This document shows positions 1-5,877 of a DNA stretch of 8,845 nucleotides, one piece after another. Each line of letters begins with the position of its first letter. Positions within the stretch are counted from its first letter, which is position 1. A program made the position numbers and the translations under genes. The stretch is taken from the NCBI GenBank assembly GCA_003505795.1, contig DNXT01000274.1, positions 1 through 8,845 on the forward strand, written 5' to 3'. Source of the stretch: Lysobacteraceae bacterium. Its GTDB lineage: Bacteria > Pseudomonadota > Gammaproteobacteria > Xanthomonadales > Xanthomonadaceae. A model generated the notes under the pieces. It worked only from the letters and a program-made list of their open reading frames with translations, made no database searches and had not been told where the DNA came from.

Positions 1-54
1 CTGTCGCGGCAGGCAATCTTCAATGCGGCGGAATTGCGCAGGAGTGAGTTCCAT
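1..54 (-). CDS. IS5-family transposase, N-terminal fragment (cut by window edge)
   Basis: Only the first 18 codons are in the window. They begin at the ATG at 54-52 and read MELTPAQFRRIEDCLPRQ. This opening (MELT, an aromatic, then a CLPRQ-type turn) is characteristic of the first reading frame of IS5-family DDE transposases, many of which split the enzyme over two frames joined by frameshifting. The catalytic DDE residues lie outside the window, so activity cannot be judged. The start is supported by its position about 33 bp inside a plausible IS end, which is normal spacing. No strong ribosome binding site is visible. The gene reads in the same direction as the GH13 gene beside it. Family assignment rests on recognising the short N-terminus only. 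Confidence 0.75.
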   Translation of the reverse strand, partial: MELTPAQFRRIEDCLPRQ

Positions 55-69
55 GCGCCTAGCATAGCA

Positions 70-87
70 ATTAGTGTTAACAGGCCC
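70..87 (-). repeat. Candidate terminal inverted repeat of the IS
   Basis: On the minus strand, from 87 down to 70, the sequence reads GGGCCTGTTAACACTAAT. It sits between the GH13 stop codon and the transposase start, where the IS terminus should be. The opening GGGCCTGTT with an internal GTTAAC resembles IS5-type ends. The partner repeat is outside the window, so the true length is unknown. Confidence 0.5.
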
Positions 88-90
88 TAG
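87..90. other. Candidate IS target-site duplication overlapping the GH13 stop
   Basis: The tetramer CTAG separates the GH13 coding sequence from the IS-like terminus. On the minus strand the TAG within it is the GH13 stop codon. CTAG fits the pyrimidine-TA-purine targets used by IS5-like elements, and TA alone would suit other IS5 subgroups. The second copy would lie past the left window edge. Confidence 0.4.
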
Positions 91-1853
91 TCCAAGGATT
101 GGCGCCTGCCGATCCAGGTCGCGAACGGTGCCAGCCGCAGCCGGCGCAGCGACACCGCTCCGGGCGTCGCCGGATCGGTTGCCGCCAGGGTCGTGGCCTG
201 GCCGGCATCGAGATCGACCGTCTGCGCCCGGCCGCTCATGTTGATCGCGACGACCACGTCGGGTGCGGCCGCCACCCCGGTCCTCCGGAAGCTGAGGACA
301 TCCGGGTTTTCCCGATCCAGCATCTCGGTTCGCCCGTCCTTCATCACCGGCTCGGCCTTTCGCAGCCGAAGCAGCGTGCGCCACCAGTTCTGCAGCGACT
401 CGGGGTCCTTCAGCTGCGTCTGCAGGTTCAATGTCCGATAGTCGGGCGGAATGGGAAGCCAGGTCTCCGGATTCGTCGAGAACCCGGCCTGCGGGGCCGG
501 GCTCCACTGCATCGGCGTCCGCGAGCCGTCCCTGCCTTTCTCCTTCGGCCAGCCGGTGATGCCGATCGGGTCGCGTACGTCCTCCTTGCGCGCGGGCGTG
601 GTCGTGCGCATGCCGAGCGGCGCACCGTAGTAGGTGAGCGCAGCCCCGCGTGGCATCAGCAGCACCGCGGCAAGCCCCTTGGCGATCTGCACGTCGTGCA
701 CCCCATCCCCGAAGCGGTCGATGGAACGTGGATTGTCGTGATTGTCATACGCATACAGCGGCGTGCCCGGAAGCCGGGTCTCGGCCTCTTCCAGGGTGCG
801 GCGGAAATGCCGGGCCTCGTATTTCCCTCCACTGAAACCGGGGAACATGTTCATCGGCAGGTGCAGCTGCGGGCCGGGCTCGCCGGTATACCAGTCGGCG
901 AGGGCCTGCAGGTTGGGAAGGTAGGTCTCGCCGACCAGGACCCGGTCTCCCGGGTATGCATCCACCATCTTGCGCAGCCGCGCGACGAGCGCGTGCGCCT
1001 CGGGCAGGTTGTCGATGTGGACGATGTCCTGGACCGGATCCCCCTGGGCATTGAGGCGTCCGCTCTCCGGCGCGTCCCGCAATGCGGCGTCCTCATAGGT
1101 CGTGGTGATCACGTCGAGCCGGAAGCCGGCCACGCCGCGATCCAGCCAGAAACGGATCGCGTCGAACATCGCACGTTCCACCTCGGGATTGCGCCAGTTC
1201 AGGTCCGGCTGTTCCTTGTAGAAGTGATGGAAGTAGAACTGCTTGCGCGCAGGAACCCATTCCCATGCCGAGCCGCCAAACGAGGAGATCCAGTTGTTCG
1301 GCGGTACCCGGCCCTCGTGCTCGTTGTTGCGCTGCTGGCGGCTCAGGTTGTCCGCGGAAGCGGGCAGGCCATCGCTCCAGACGTACCAGTCCGCCTTCGG
1401 GTTGGTGCGCGAGCCCGCCGACTCCCTGAACCAGGCATGCTGGTCGGACGTGTGGTTCATCACCATGTCGAGCAGGACGCGCAGACCTCTGTTGCCGGCC
1501 TCGGCCAAGAGCCGGTCGAAGTCGGCCAGCGTTCCGTATTGCGGGTCGACGGCCGTGTAGTCCGAAATGTCGTACCCGAAATCGACTTGCGGCGAGGGAT
1601 ACATCGGGGTGATCCACACCGCGTCCACGCCGAGGTCGCGGATATCGTCCAGGTGTTCGGTGATCCCGTTCAGATCTCCCACGCCGTCGCCATCGGTGTC
1701 GCCGAAGCTCCGGGGGTAGACCTCGTAGATCACCGCGTCGCGCCACCAGGGGACTGCCTCGCCACTGGATGGCCCCGCATCCAGCGGTCTTGCCTGGACC
1801 GAGCCTGTCCCTGCCAACGTCCAGAGCCATGCGACCAGCGCGATCTTGAGCAT
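87..1853 (-). CDS. Secreted GH13 alpha-glucosidase (oligo-1,6-glucosidase type)
   Basis: A 588-residue glycoside hydrolase of family 13, predicted to cleave terminal alpha-glucosyl bonds of short oligosaccharides in the periplasm or outside the cell. Residues 1-21 form a signal peptide ending VQA. A calcium-loop motif DTDGDGVGD is at 52-60. The conserved regions are complete: DMVMNH (129-134), nucleophile Asp247 in GFRLDV, acid/base Glu309 in VGETY, and the stabilising Asp373 in YDNHDN. The region V motif QPDLN is at 215-219. Val248 directly follows the nucleophile; in this subfamily Val there goes with alpha-1,6 activity, and Ala or Thr with alpha-1,4. The ATG at 1853-1851 is chosen because it begins the signal peptide and has GAGG a few bases upstream; the open frame extends to 1997 but encodes nothing recognisable. 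The stop codon touches an IS5-family element. Exact substrate is inferred. Confidence 0.93.
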   Translation of the reverse strand: MLKIALVAWLWTLAGTGSVQARPLDAGPSSGEAVPWWRDAVIYEVYPRSFGDTDGDGVGDLNGITEHLDDIRDLGVDAVWITPMYPSPQVDFGYDISDYTAVDPQYGTLADFDRLLAEAGNRGLRVLLDMVMNHTSDQHAWFRESAGSRTNPKADWYVWSDGLPASADNLSRQQRNNEHEGRVPPNNWISSFGGSAWEWVPARKQFYFHHFYKEQPDLNWRNPEVERAMFDAIRFWLDRGVAGFRLDVITTTYEDAALRDAPESGRLNAQGDPVQDIVHIDNLPEAHALVARLRKMVDAYPGDRVLVGETYLPNLQALADWYTGEPGPQLHLPMNMFPGFSGGKYEARHFRRTLEEAETRLPGTPLYAYDNHDNPRSIDRFGDGVHDVQIAKGLAAVLLMPRGAALTYYGAPLGMRTTTPARKEDVRDPIGITGWPKEKGRDGSRTPMQWSPAPQAGFSTNPETWLPIPPDYRTLNLQTQLKDPESLQNWWRTLLRLRKAEPVMKDGRTEMLDRENPDVLSFRRTGVAAAPDVVVAINMSGRAQTVDLDAGQATTLAATDPATPGAVSLRRLRLAPFATWIGRRQSLD

Positions 1854-2129
1854 TCCGGCCTCGCGGAAAAGCAGATTCGTCGCGACAGCGTAACGCGGGG
1901 AAACGCAGGCCGGGCGGGAAAATGCGGCTATCTGTGACGGTCGGCAAGACCGGCCGGCGTCCTCGGCGACTTGCGAGCCAGGCGATCCACGGGCCATCGG
2001 CGGATGGCGCGATGCGAAGGAGCGCCCGGGTCCGCCCTGGAGCGGCGTGTCGTCGTTCTCCGGTCCCCGCTCCGTCGCTCGCCTTGCGGGGTGGCCCGTC
2101 GCGCAGGCCCCCGGCCTTCCGCTGCTCGG
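1854..2129 (-). other. 276-bp intergenic region upstream of the GH13 gene
   Basis: This gap lies between the unrecognised membrane-protein gene and the GH13 gene and must hold the GH13 promoter unless the two are cotranscribed. I find no convincing sigma-70 pair and no recognisable LacI-type or Crp-type palindrome. The part nearest 2129 contains GC-rich inverted repeats, listed separately. The part nearest 1853 has a ribosome binding site, GAGG, just before the GH13 start. Confidence 0.4.
2065..2117 (-). repeat. Two GC-rich inverted repeats after the membrane-protein gene
   Basis: Read on the minus strand, AGGCC and GGCCT flank a 3-nt loop (2117-2105), shortly after the stop at 2130. Farther on, GCCCCGC-like arms (6 bp, at 2091-2086 and 2070-2065) flank a 15-nt loop. 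Both could fold in RNA and may slow or end transcription of the gene ending at 2130. Neither is followed by a run of T, so they are not classical intrinsic terminators; a REP-like element is possible. Confidence 0.3.
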
Positions 2130-2891
2130 CTAGGAGCGCGCTTGTCGGGCCCGCGACAGCTCAGGCGCCGCTGCGCTCAACAGCGAGCGGTCGAGCTCGA
2201 ACGTGGCCGGCGCCGCGCCATGTGCCGGCGTCGTCGCCGGCGCCGCCTTGATCGTGATCGAGCGGATGGCGTCCTTCACCTCGGCCAGCGGCACGCTGTC
2301 GGACAGCCGCTGGAAGGTATCGCGGCTGTTGTAGCCGGAGGTGTCCTTCAGGTAGGCGTCGTACATGGACAGCAGTTCGCTGCAGGCGGCCGACAGCGCC
2401 TTGAGGCTGCCGCTGGCCAGTGCCTTGCCGATCTTGTCCAGGCTGTGCAGCGAGTCGGACAACCAGAGCAGGTCGTAGCGGGCCTTGTTCTGTTCCGGCG
2501 CGCTGTGCCCGCGGGTATAGGCGCTGTAGTTCCTGATCGTCGCGGCCACGCGCGCGACATGTTCGAACAGCAGGCCGATCTCGCCGGAGATGTCCAGGCC
2601 GTCGATCACGATGGTCGGAACCGGCTGTTCCACCGGTTCCTGGCTCTGCGCGTCTAGGGAGTGCCTCAGTTCGCTGTGCTCGCGCTGCAGGGCGTTCAGC
2701 TGCTCGGTGAGGCCGGCGGCCTTCTCGTCCAGCTTGGCCAACGCGCTCCGGTAGCGCGCGATCAGCTCCTGGGTGTCCTCGTGCCCCTGGCGCTCGCGGC
2801 GCAGGCTCCTGCTCCAGACGATGGCAAGGATCGTGGTGATGAGCGCCCAGCCCGAAGCGGCCGCCATGAGGATCGATGAAAGAGCGCTCAT
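2130..2891 (-). CDS. Unrecognised single-pass membrane protein with coiled coil
   Basis: A 253-residue protein I do not recognise. Residues about 7-27 are a hydrophobic membrane segment followed by basic residues (SRSLRRER), so the bulk of the chain probably lies in the cytoplasm. Residues about 32-83 form a charged amphipathic coiled coil with heptad-like leucines. A proline-rich break (about 85-93) leads to a largely helical region (about 101-213) containing YDLLWLSDSLHSLDKIGKAL, and the tail is rich in Ala and Pro. There are no catalytic motifs; Cys170 is the only cysteine. The ATG at 2891-2889 is chosen because it starts the membrane segment and GAGGA lies about 7 bases upstream; an in-frame extension to 3029 is arginine- and proline-rich and looks non-coding. 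The gene stands alone between two gaps with a terminator before it. A scaffold or envelope role is only a guess. Confidence 0.75.
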   Translation of the reverse strand: MSALSSILMAAASGWALITTILAIVWSRSLRRERQGHEDTQELIARYRSALAKLDEKAAGLTEQLNALQREHSELRHSLDAQSQEPVEQPVPTIVIDGLDISGEIGLLFEHVARVAATIRNYSAYTRGHSAPEQNKARYDLLWLSDSLHSLDKIGKALASGSLKALSAACSELLSMYDAYLKDTSGYNSRDTFQRLSDSVPLAEVKDAIRSITIKAAPATTPAHGAAPATFELDRSLLSAAAPELSRARQARS

Positions 2892-3347
2892 GCCGCGTCC
2901 TCGAAGAGCGAATGTGTGCGGGTTTCGGGCTTGCGGAGCTGCATGGGCGGGAAGGCGCTTGGATCCGTGGAATGGATGGGTTCGTAGCGGCGAACGTCGC
3001 GGGCTGCCCGGTTCGCCGATACGGGACAACCCGGACCTCGACAGGCGGCCGCGGCAGCATTGCGTCCGCTGGCGACGTCATCACCTCGCGAGATGCCGGC
3101 CCCTGGGCGGCACGTTTCTGTGAAACGCGTTCGCAATGCGCGGCCGGCTTCACGAAAAAAAGCATCGGCCGCCGGCCGGATTTCTTGAGCACGCATGCGC
3201 GTCGATCGGCCCTGGCCGGGACCCGTCGGCGTGCCGGGCAGCCGGGAGACGGCGCGTGCCGGCACTTGGCGGGGTGCGTGCGCGGCGATTGCAACGGCAG
3301 GTGCCGCATCGTGCACGTGCCGCTCGATCCCGGCACGCGGGGACGCT
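2892..3347 (-). other. 456-bp gap with one terminator and no supported gene
   Basis: Between the two-component operon and the membrane-protein gene. Open frames cross it on both strands, but they encode Arg/Pro/Ala-rich low-complexity sequence without recognisable domains, and the minus-strand ones run through a good terminator. The part from 3180 to 3347 has several short GC palindromes such as GTGCCGGCAC (3257-3266). The part from 2892 to 3154 should hold the promoter of the next gene, though I see no good -35/-10 pair. Confidence 0.5.
3155..3178 (-). terminator. Intrinsic terminator after the two-component operon
   Basis: On the minus strand a GC-only 5-bp stem, CGGCC and GGCCG around a GGC loop (3178-3166), is followed four bases later by seven T (3161-3155). 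This is a standard Rho-independent layout. It lies about 170 bases past the stop of the small antitoxin-like gene, so it probably ends the operon's transcript. Reading the plus strand, the stem is followed by TTTCTT, so weak bidirectional action is possible. Confidence 0.65.
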
Positions 3348-3572
3348 TCAGCCGGCGCCGCCCGCGCCGTCTTCCGCGGCCAGAACGCCGTGCAGGAACG
3401 CGAGCACGCCGGCAACGTGCCCGGCTGCGACCAGTTGCGCCGCGGTGAAACCGCCCAGGCTTGCGATGCCGTCGCCGTGATACCAGTCGAGGACCCGGTG
3501 CGGATCGGCGACCAGCGTCGTCGCGATCCGCAGGACGACCTGCGCCGGATCGGCGTCGAAGGCCGCGCTCAT
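3348..3572 (-). CDS. Small protein resembling the MbcA/ParS (DUF2384) antitoxin domain
   Basis: A 74-residue protein whose ATG (3572-3570) overlaps the TGA of the kinase gene in an ATGA arrangement, so its translation is probably coupled to the kinase. Residues about 15-65 show a pattern close to the toxin-binding domain of Xre/MbcA/ParS antitoxins: an acidic DP start of a helix, a conserved Trp (in VLDWYHG), SLGGFTAAQL in place of the usual LGG-x-[ST]P-x-x-L, then a Gly-containing helix and a final hydrophobic helix. There is no DNA-binding N-terminal domain, and no RES-type toxin gene lies nearby. It may therefore be an orphan domain reused as a regulator or partner in the two-component operon. 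The domain match is by eye and uncertain; that the gene is real is better supported by its tight coupling. Confidence 0.65.
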   Translation of the reverse strand: MSAAFDADPAQVVLRIATTLVADPHRVLDWYHGDGIASLGGFTAAQLVAAGHVAGVLAFLHGVLAAEDGAGGAG

Positions 3573-4933
3573 GCAGCTCCCGGCGCCGGAAAGTCGACCA
3601 CGAAACGCGCGCCCGGCGGGCCGTAGGCGCTGTCCAGGCAGATCCGCCAGCCGTGCGCGATGCAGATCTCGCGGCAGATCGCCAGGCCGAGGCCGGCGCC
3701 GTCGCCCTCGCGCGGCTTGCCGCGCCAGAACCGCTCGAACAGGCGGCTCCGATCCTCTTGCGCGACGCCGGGGCCTTCGTCTTCCACGCTGAAGCCGGTG
3801 GCGCCGATGCGCACGCGTATGCCGCTGCCCGCCGGCGCATGGTGCAACGCGTTCTCCAGCAGGTTCTTGGCCAGCACGAATACGGCGGCGGCGTCGGCCT
3901 CGACGCTCGTGCCGGCGCCCTGGCCGCGCTGCACGTCCAGATGCACCGACCGCTGGTCGGCGAGCCGCGCCAGATACTCGGCCGCATCGGCGACCACCTC
4001 GTCGAGGCTGATCGCCGCGAACTGGTAGTTGTGGCCCTCGCTGACCTCGGCCAGCTGCAGCAGTTGGTGCACCTGCCGCGCCATCAGGGCGGTGTCGCGG
4101 AGCAGCAGCGCCTTGTCCGTGGCGCCGCCGAGTTCGATCTGCGCCTGCAGCAGCGCCAGCGGCGTCTTGAGCTCGTGTGCGGCGGAGGCGAGGAATTCCT
4201 GCTGCACGCGGAATCCGTTCTGCAGGCGCCCGAGCGCGGCGTTGAAGGCGTCGATCAGCGGCACCAGCTCGGCCGGCAGCCGGTCGGGCTGCAGACGCGC
4301 GTCCAGGGTGCGCGGACCGATGCGCGAGGCCACCTCCGACGCCCGGCGCAGCGGGCGCAGCATGCGCCGTACGGTCAGGAACACGACCAGCCCGAACGTC
4401 GCCAGCGCCAGCAGCACGGTGACGGTGCCGGAGCGCAGGTACAGCTTGCCCGCATAGTCGTTGAGGGTGGTGACCAGCCGGTCGCTGCGGGCGACCCGGA
4501 CGGTATAGGTCTGGCCGCGGTGGACGATGCGCTGCTCGGTCACCTGCAGGCGCACGGCCAGATCGCCGCTCGGAATCGTGACCGTGCGGTCGTCCGGCTT
4601 CATCGTGGCCAGGGCCTGCAACGCCGGCCCTTCGATGCTCTCGGCGACGGTGCGGCCCTGCGAATCGAGCACGCGGTAGGCCGTGTCCTTGGGCATGGCG
4701 TCGTAGGTGCTCGCCGATTCAGGCTTGAGGACGAGATCGACCCGGCCGTCCGCGTCCACGCGCAGCCCGTGCTGGATATGGAGGATCTCCTCGTCGAGCT
4801 CGGCACGCAGCATGTTGGCCGGCGACCGCGGCCAGATGAGCAACGACATGATCGCCACCGCGACCACCATGGCGGCCAGCACGCCGGCCATGGCCGCCAG
4901 CATCAGGCGCGCGCTCAGGCTACGCGGAAGCAC
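3569..4933 (-). CDS. Membrane sensor histidine kinase of a two-component system
   Basis: A 454-residue inner-membrane sensor kinase that should autophosphorylate and pass phosphate to the response regulator encoded just before it. Order of parts: membrane helix about 10-34, periplasmic sensor about 35-165, second helix about 168-189, HAMP linker about 190-242, dimerisation/phosphoacceptor domain with His253 in HELKTPLA, and an ATPase domain with N box NLLENALHH (357-365), G1 DEGPG (385-389), F box LFERFW (398-403) and G2 GAGLGLAI (412-419). All key residues are present, so it looks active. Layout is that of QseC/TctE-type kinases paired with OmpR-type regulators. The start is a GTG at 4933-4931, overlapping the regulator gene by 14 nt; an ATG at 4903-4901 (residue 11) is an alternative that would shorten the region before the first membrane helix. 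The signal sensed cannot be read from the sequence. Confidence 0.93.
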   Translation of the reverse strand: MLPRSLSARLMLAAMAGVLAAMVVAVAIMSLLIWPRSPANMLRAELDEEILHIQHGLRVDADGRVDLVLKPESASTYDAMPKDTAYRVLDSQGRTVAESIEGPALQALATMKPDDRTVTIPSGDLAVRLQVTEQRIVHRGQTYTVRVARSDRLVTTLNDYAGKLYLRSGTVTVLLALATFGLVVFLTVRRMLRPLRRASEVASRIGPRTLDARLQPDRLPAELVPLIDAFNAALGRLQNGFRVQQEFLASAAHELKTPLALLQAQIELGGATDKALLLRDTALMARQVHQLLQLAEVSEGHNYQFAAISLDEVVADAAEYLARLADQRSVHLDVQRGQGAGTSVEADAAAVFVLAKNLLENALHHAPAGSGIRVRIGATGFSVEDEGPGVAQEDRSRLFERFWRGKPREGDGAGLGLAICREICIAHGWRICLDSAYGPPGARFVVDFPAPGAA

Positions 4934-5630
4934 CGGGGCCCCGCAGGGCGAAACCCTGGTTGCGCAGGTTGACCACGGACAGGCCGCAATCTATGGCGAG
5001 CAGCTTCTTGCGCAGCCGGTGCAGGGCCACGTCCAGGGCGTTGGGGGTCACCGCCTCGGCCAGCCCCCAGGCCGCCGATTCCAGCGTGGACCGCCGCACC
5101 GTCTGCCCGGCCGCGCGCACCAGGCAGATGGCGATCTGCAGTTCCGCCGGGGCGAGGCTGACCTGTTCGCCGGCGCAGACCATGCAACCGCTTTCCGGCA
5201 CGATCTGCAGGCCGTGGTAGGCCAGCTGCGGGTCGCGCAGGTCGGCGGGGCGACGCATCAGCGCGCGCACGCGCGCGGACAGCTCTTCCAGCGCGAACGG
5301 CTTGGGCAGGTAGTCGTCGGCGCCGGCGTCCAGGCCGTCCACGCGGTCGCGCAGGGCATCGCGCGAAGTCAGCATCAGGCACGGGATGGCGTGGTCGGCG
5401 GCGCGCAGGCGCCGGACCAGGTCCAGGCCGTCGCCGTCGGGCAGGCCGCGGTCCACGATCGCCATCGCATAGGCCTGGCCGGCGATGCCCTGCCAGCCCG
5501 CCTGCAGCGTATGGAACACGTCCACGGCGATGCCGTGCGCGGCCAGGCCGCGCTCCACCAGGGCCGCCAGGCGCGCGTGGTCCTCGACCAGCGCGATTCG
5601 GTTGGGAAGGGGGACGGAGGAGGGGAACAT
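4920..5630 (-). CDS. OmpR/PhoB-family response regulator
   Basis: A 236-residue DNA-binding response regulator, cognate to the kinase encoded immediately downstream. The receiver domain (about 11-127) has the acidic pair Glu16-Asp17, phosphoacceptor Asp60 in AIVDRGLPDGDG, Thr88 and Lys110 in DDYLPKPF, all as expected. The C-terminal winged helix (about 136-234) contains the recognition-helix signature NALDVALHRLRKKL and ends NQGFALR, a variant of the usual RGxGY. Cys149 and Cys152 form a CxxC in the first strands of this domain. The ATG at 5630-5628 is chosen because it puts ten residues before the first receiver strand; the frame is open up to 5771, which would add about 47 unmatched residues. 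No strong ribosome binding site precedes the start. Targets are unknown; the adjacent operon genes and itself are likely candidates. Confidence 0.93.
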   Translation of the reverse strand: MFPSSVPLPNRIALVEDHARLAALVERGLAAHGIAVDVFHTLQAGWQGIAGQAYAMAIVDRGLPDGDGLDLVRRLRAADHAIPCLMLTSRDALRDRVDGLDAGADDYLPKPFALEELSARVRALMRRPADLRDPQLAYHGLQIVPESGCMVCAGEQVSLAPAELQIAICLVRAAGQTVRRSTLESAAWGLAEAVTPNALDVALHRLRKKLLAIDCGLSVVNLRNQGFALRGPGASA

Positions 5631-5877
5631 GGCCGGGCGAGGATAGTCCAACGCGGACGCGGCGGGCCAGGAACCGCGGCCGATGCCGATGCGCAGCCAG
5701 GTGCTGCTGGCGTTCCGGGCACCGCCGAATGCCGGCAGCGGCGAGGCAACGGAAGCGGCGTAGTTGCGCATGGTTGGGGGCTTCGCGTGGGGAACCTCGC
5801 CAGTCTTTGCGGCGGCGACTTACATGGTCCTTACCGGCGCGCGCGCCGCTCCGGTCGCGTCGCCGGGGTTCGCCCCG
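5631..5877 (-). other. 247-bp intergenic region upstream of the two-component operon
   Basis: This gap separates the GH43 gene from the response-regulator gene and should contain the operon promoter. I see no convincing -35/-10 pair; a TATCCT near 5642-5647 lies only about 12 bases before the chosen start and has no good -35 partner. A 14-bp perfect palindrome made of CG steps (5835-5848) and a GC hairpin (listed separately) lie near the GH43 end. Confidence 0.4.
5864..5877 (-). terminator. GC hairpin directly after the GH43 stop, possible weak terminator
   Basis: CGGGG and CCCCG pair around a four-base loop, CGAA on the minus strand (TTCG on the plus strand), starting immediately after the GH43 stop codon. 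The perfect 5-bp GC stem would be stable in RNA and may protect or end the transcript. There is no T run after it in the minus direction, so it is not a standard Rho-independent terminator. Confidence 0.35.

Larger units (their letters stand above)
1..87 (-). mobile_element. Left part of an IS5-family insertion sequence
   Basis: The stretch holds the transposase start and, upstream of it, an IS-like terminus that on the minus strand begins GGGCCTGTTAACAC. The outer boundary is at 86 or 87, depending on whether the duplicated target is CTAG (87-90) or the shorter TA (88-89). The IS5 family uses such short TA-centred targets in several subgroups. The other end is outside the window, so neither the matching inverted repeat nor the target duplication can be confirmed. 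Confidence 0.7.

Noticed and set aside
99..1937. A 612-codon open frame on the plus strand opposite the GH13 gene
   Set aside because: It is antisense to a gene with all catalytic motifs, and is rich in Arg, Gly, Val and His with no domain, as expected from GC-rich third-position bias.
1922..1945. A TGTGAC half-site upstream of GH13 that could be part of a Clp/Crp site
   Set aside because: The second half-site (TCACA at the required spacing) is missing.
2888..3415. A possible gene of 175 codons (minus strand) in the 456-bp gap
   Set aside because: The sequence is low-complexity, overlaps the small coupled gene and runs through the terminator.
2161..3987. A 608-codon open frame on the minus strand spanning the kinase, the gap and the membrane-protein gene
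   Set aside because: It overlaps two well-supported genes in another frame, is Arg/Ala/Pro-rich and crosses the intrinsic terminator at 3155-3178.
5631..5771. A longer N-terminus for the response regulator
   Set aside because: The added 47 residues match nothing in the family, and receiver domains normally start within about ten residues of the first strand, as with the chosen ATG.
5835..5848. A 14-bp perfect palindrome of mostly CG steps as an operator
   Set aside because: Alternating CG runs are self-complementary by composition and common in such GC-rich DNA; nothing else marks it as a binding site.
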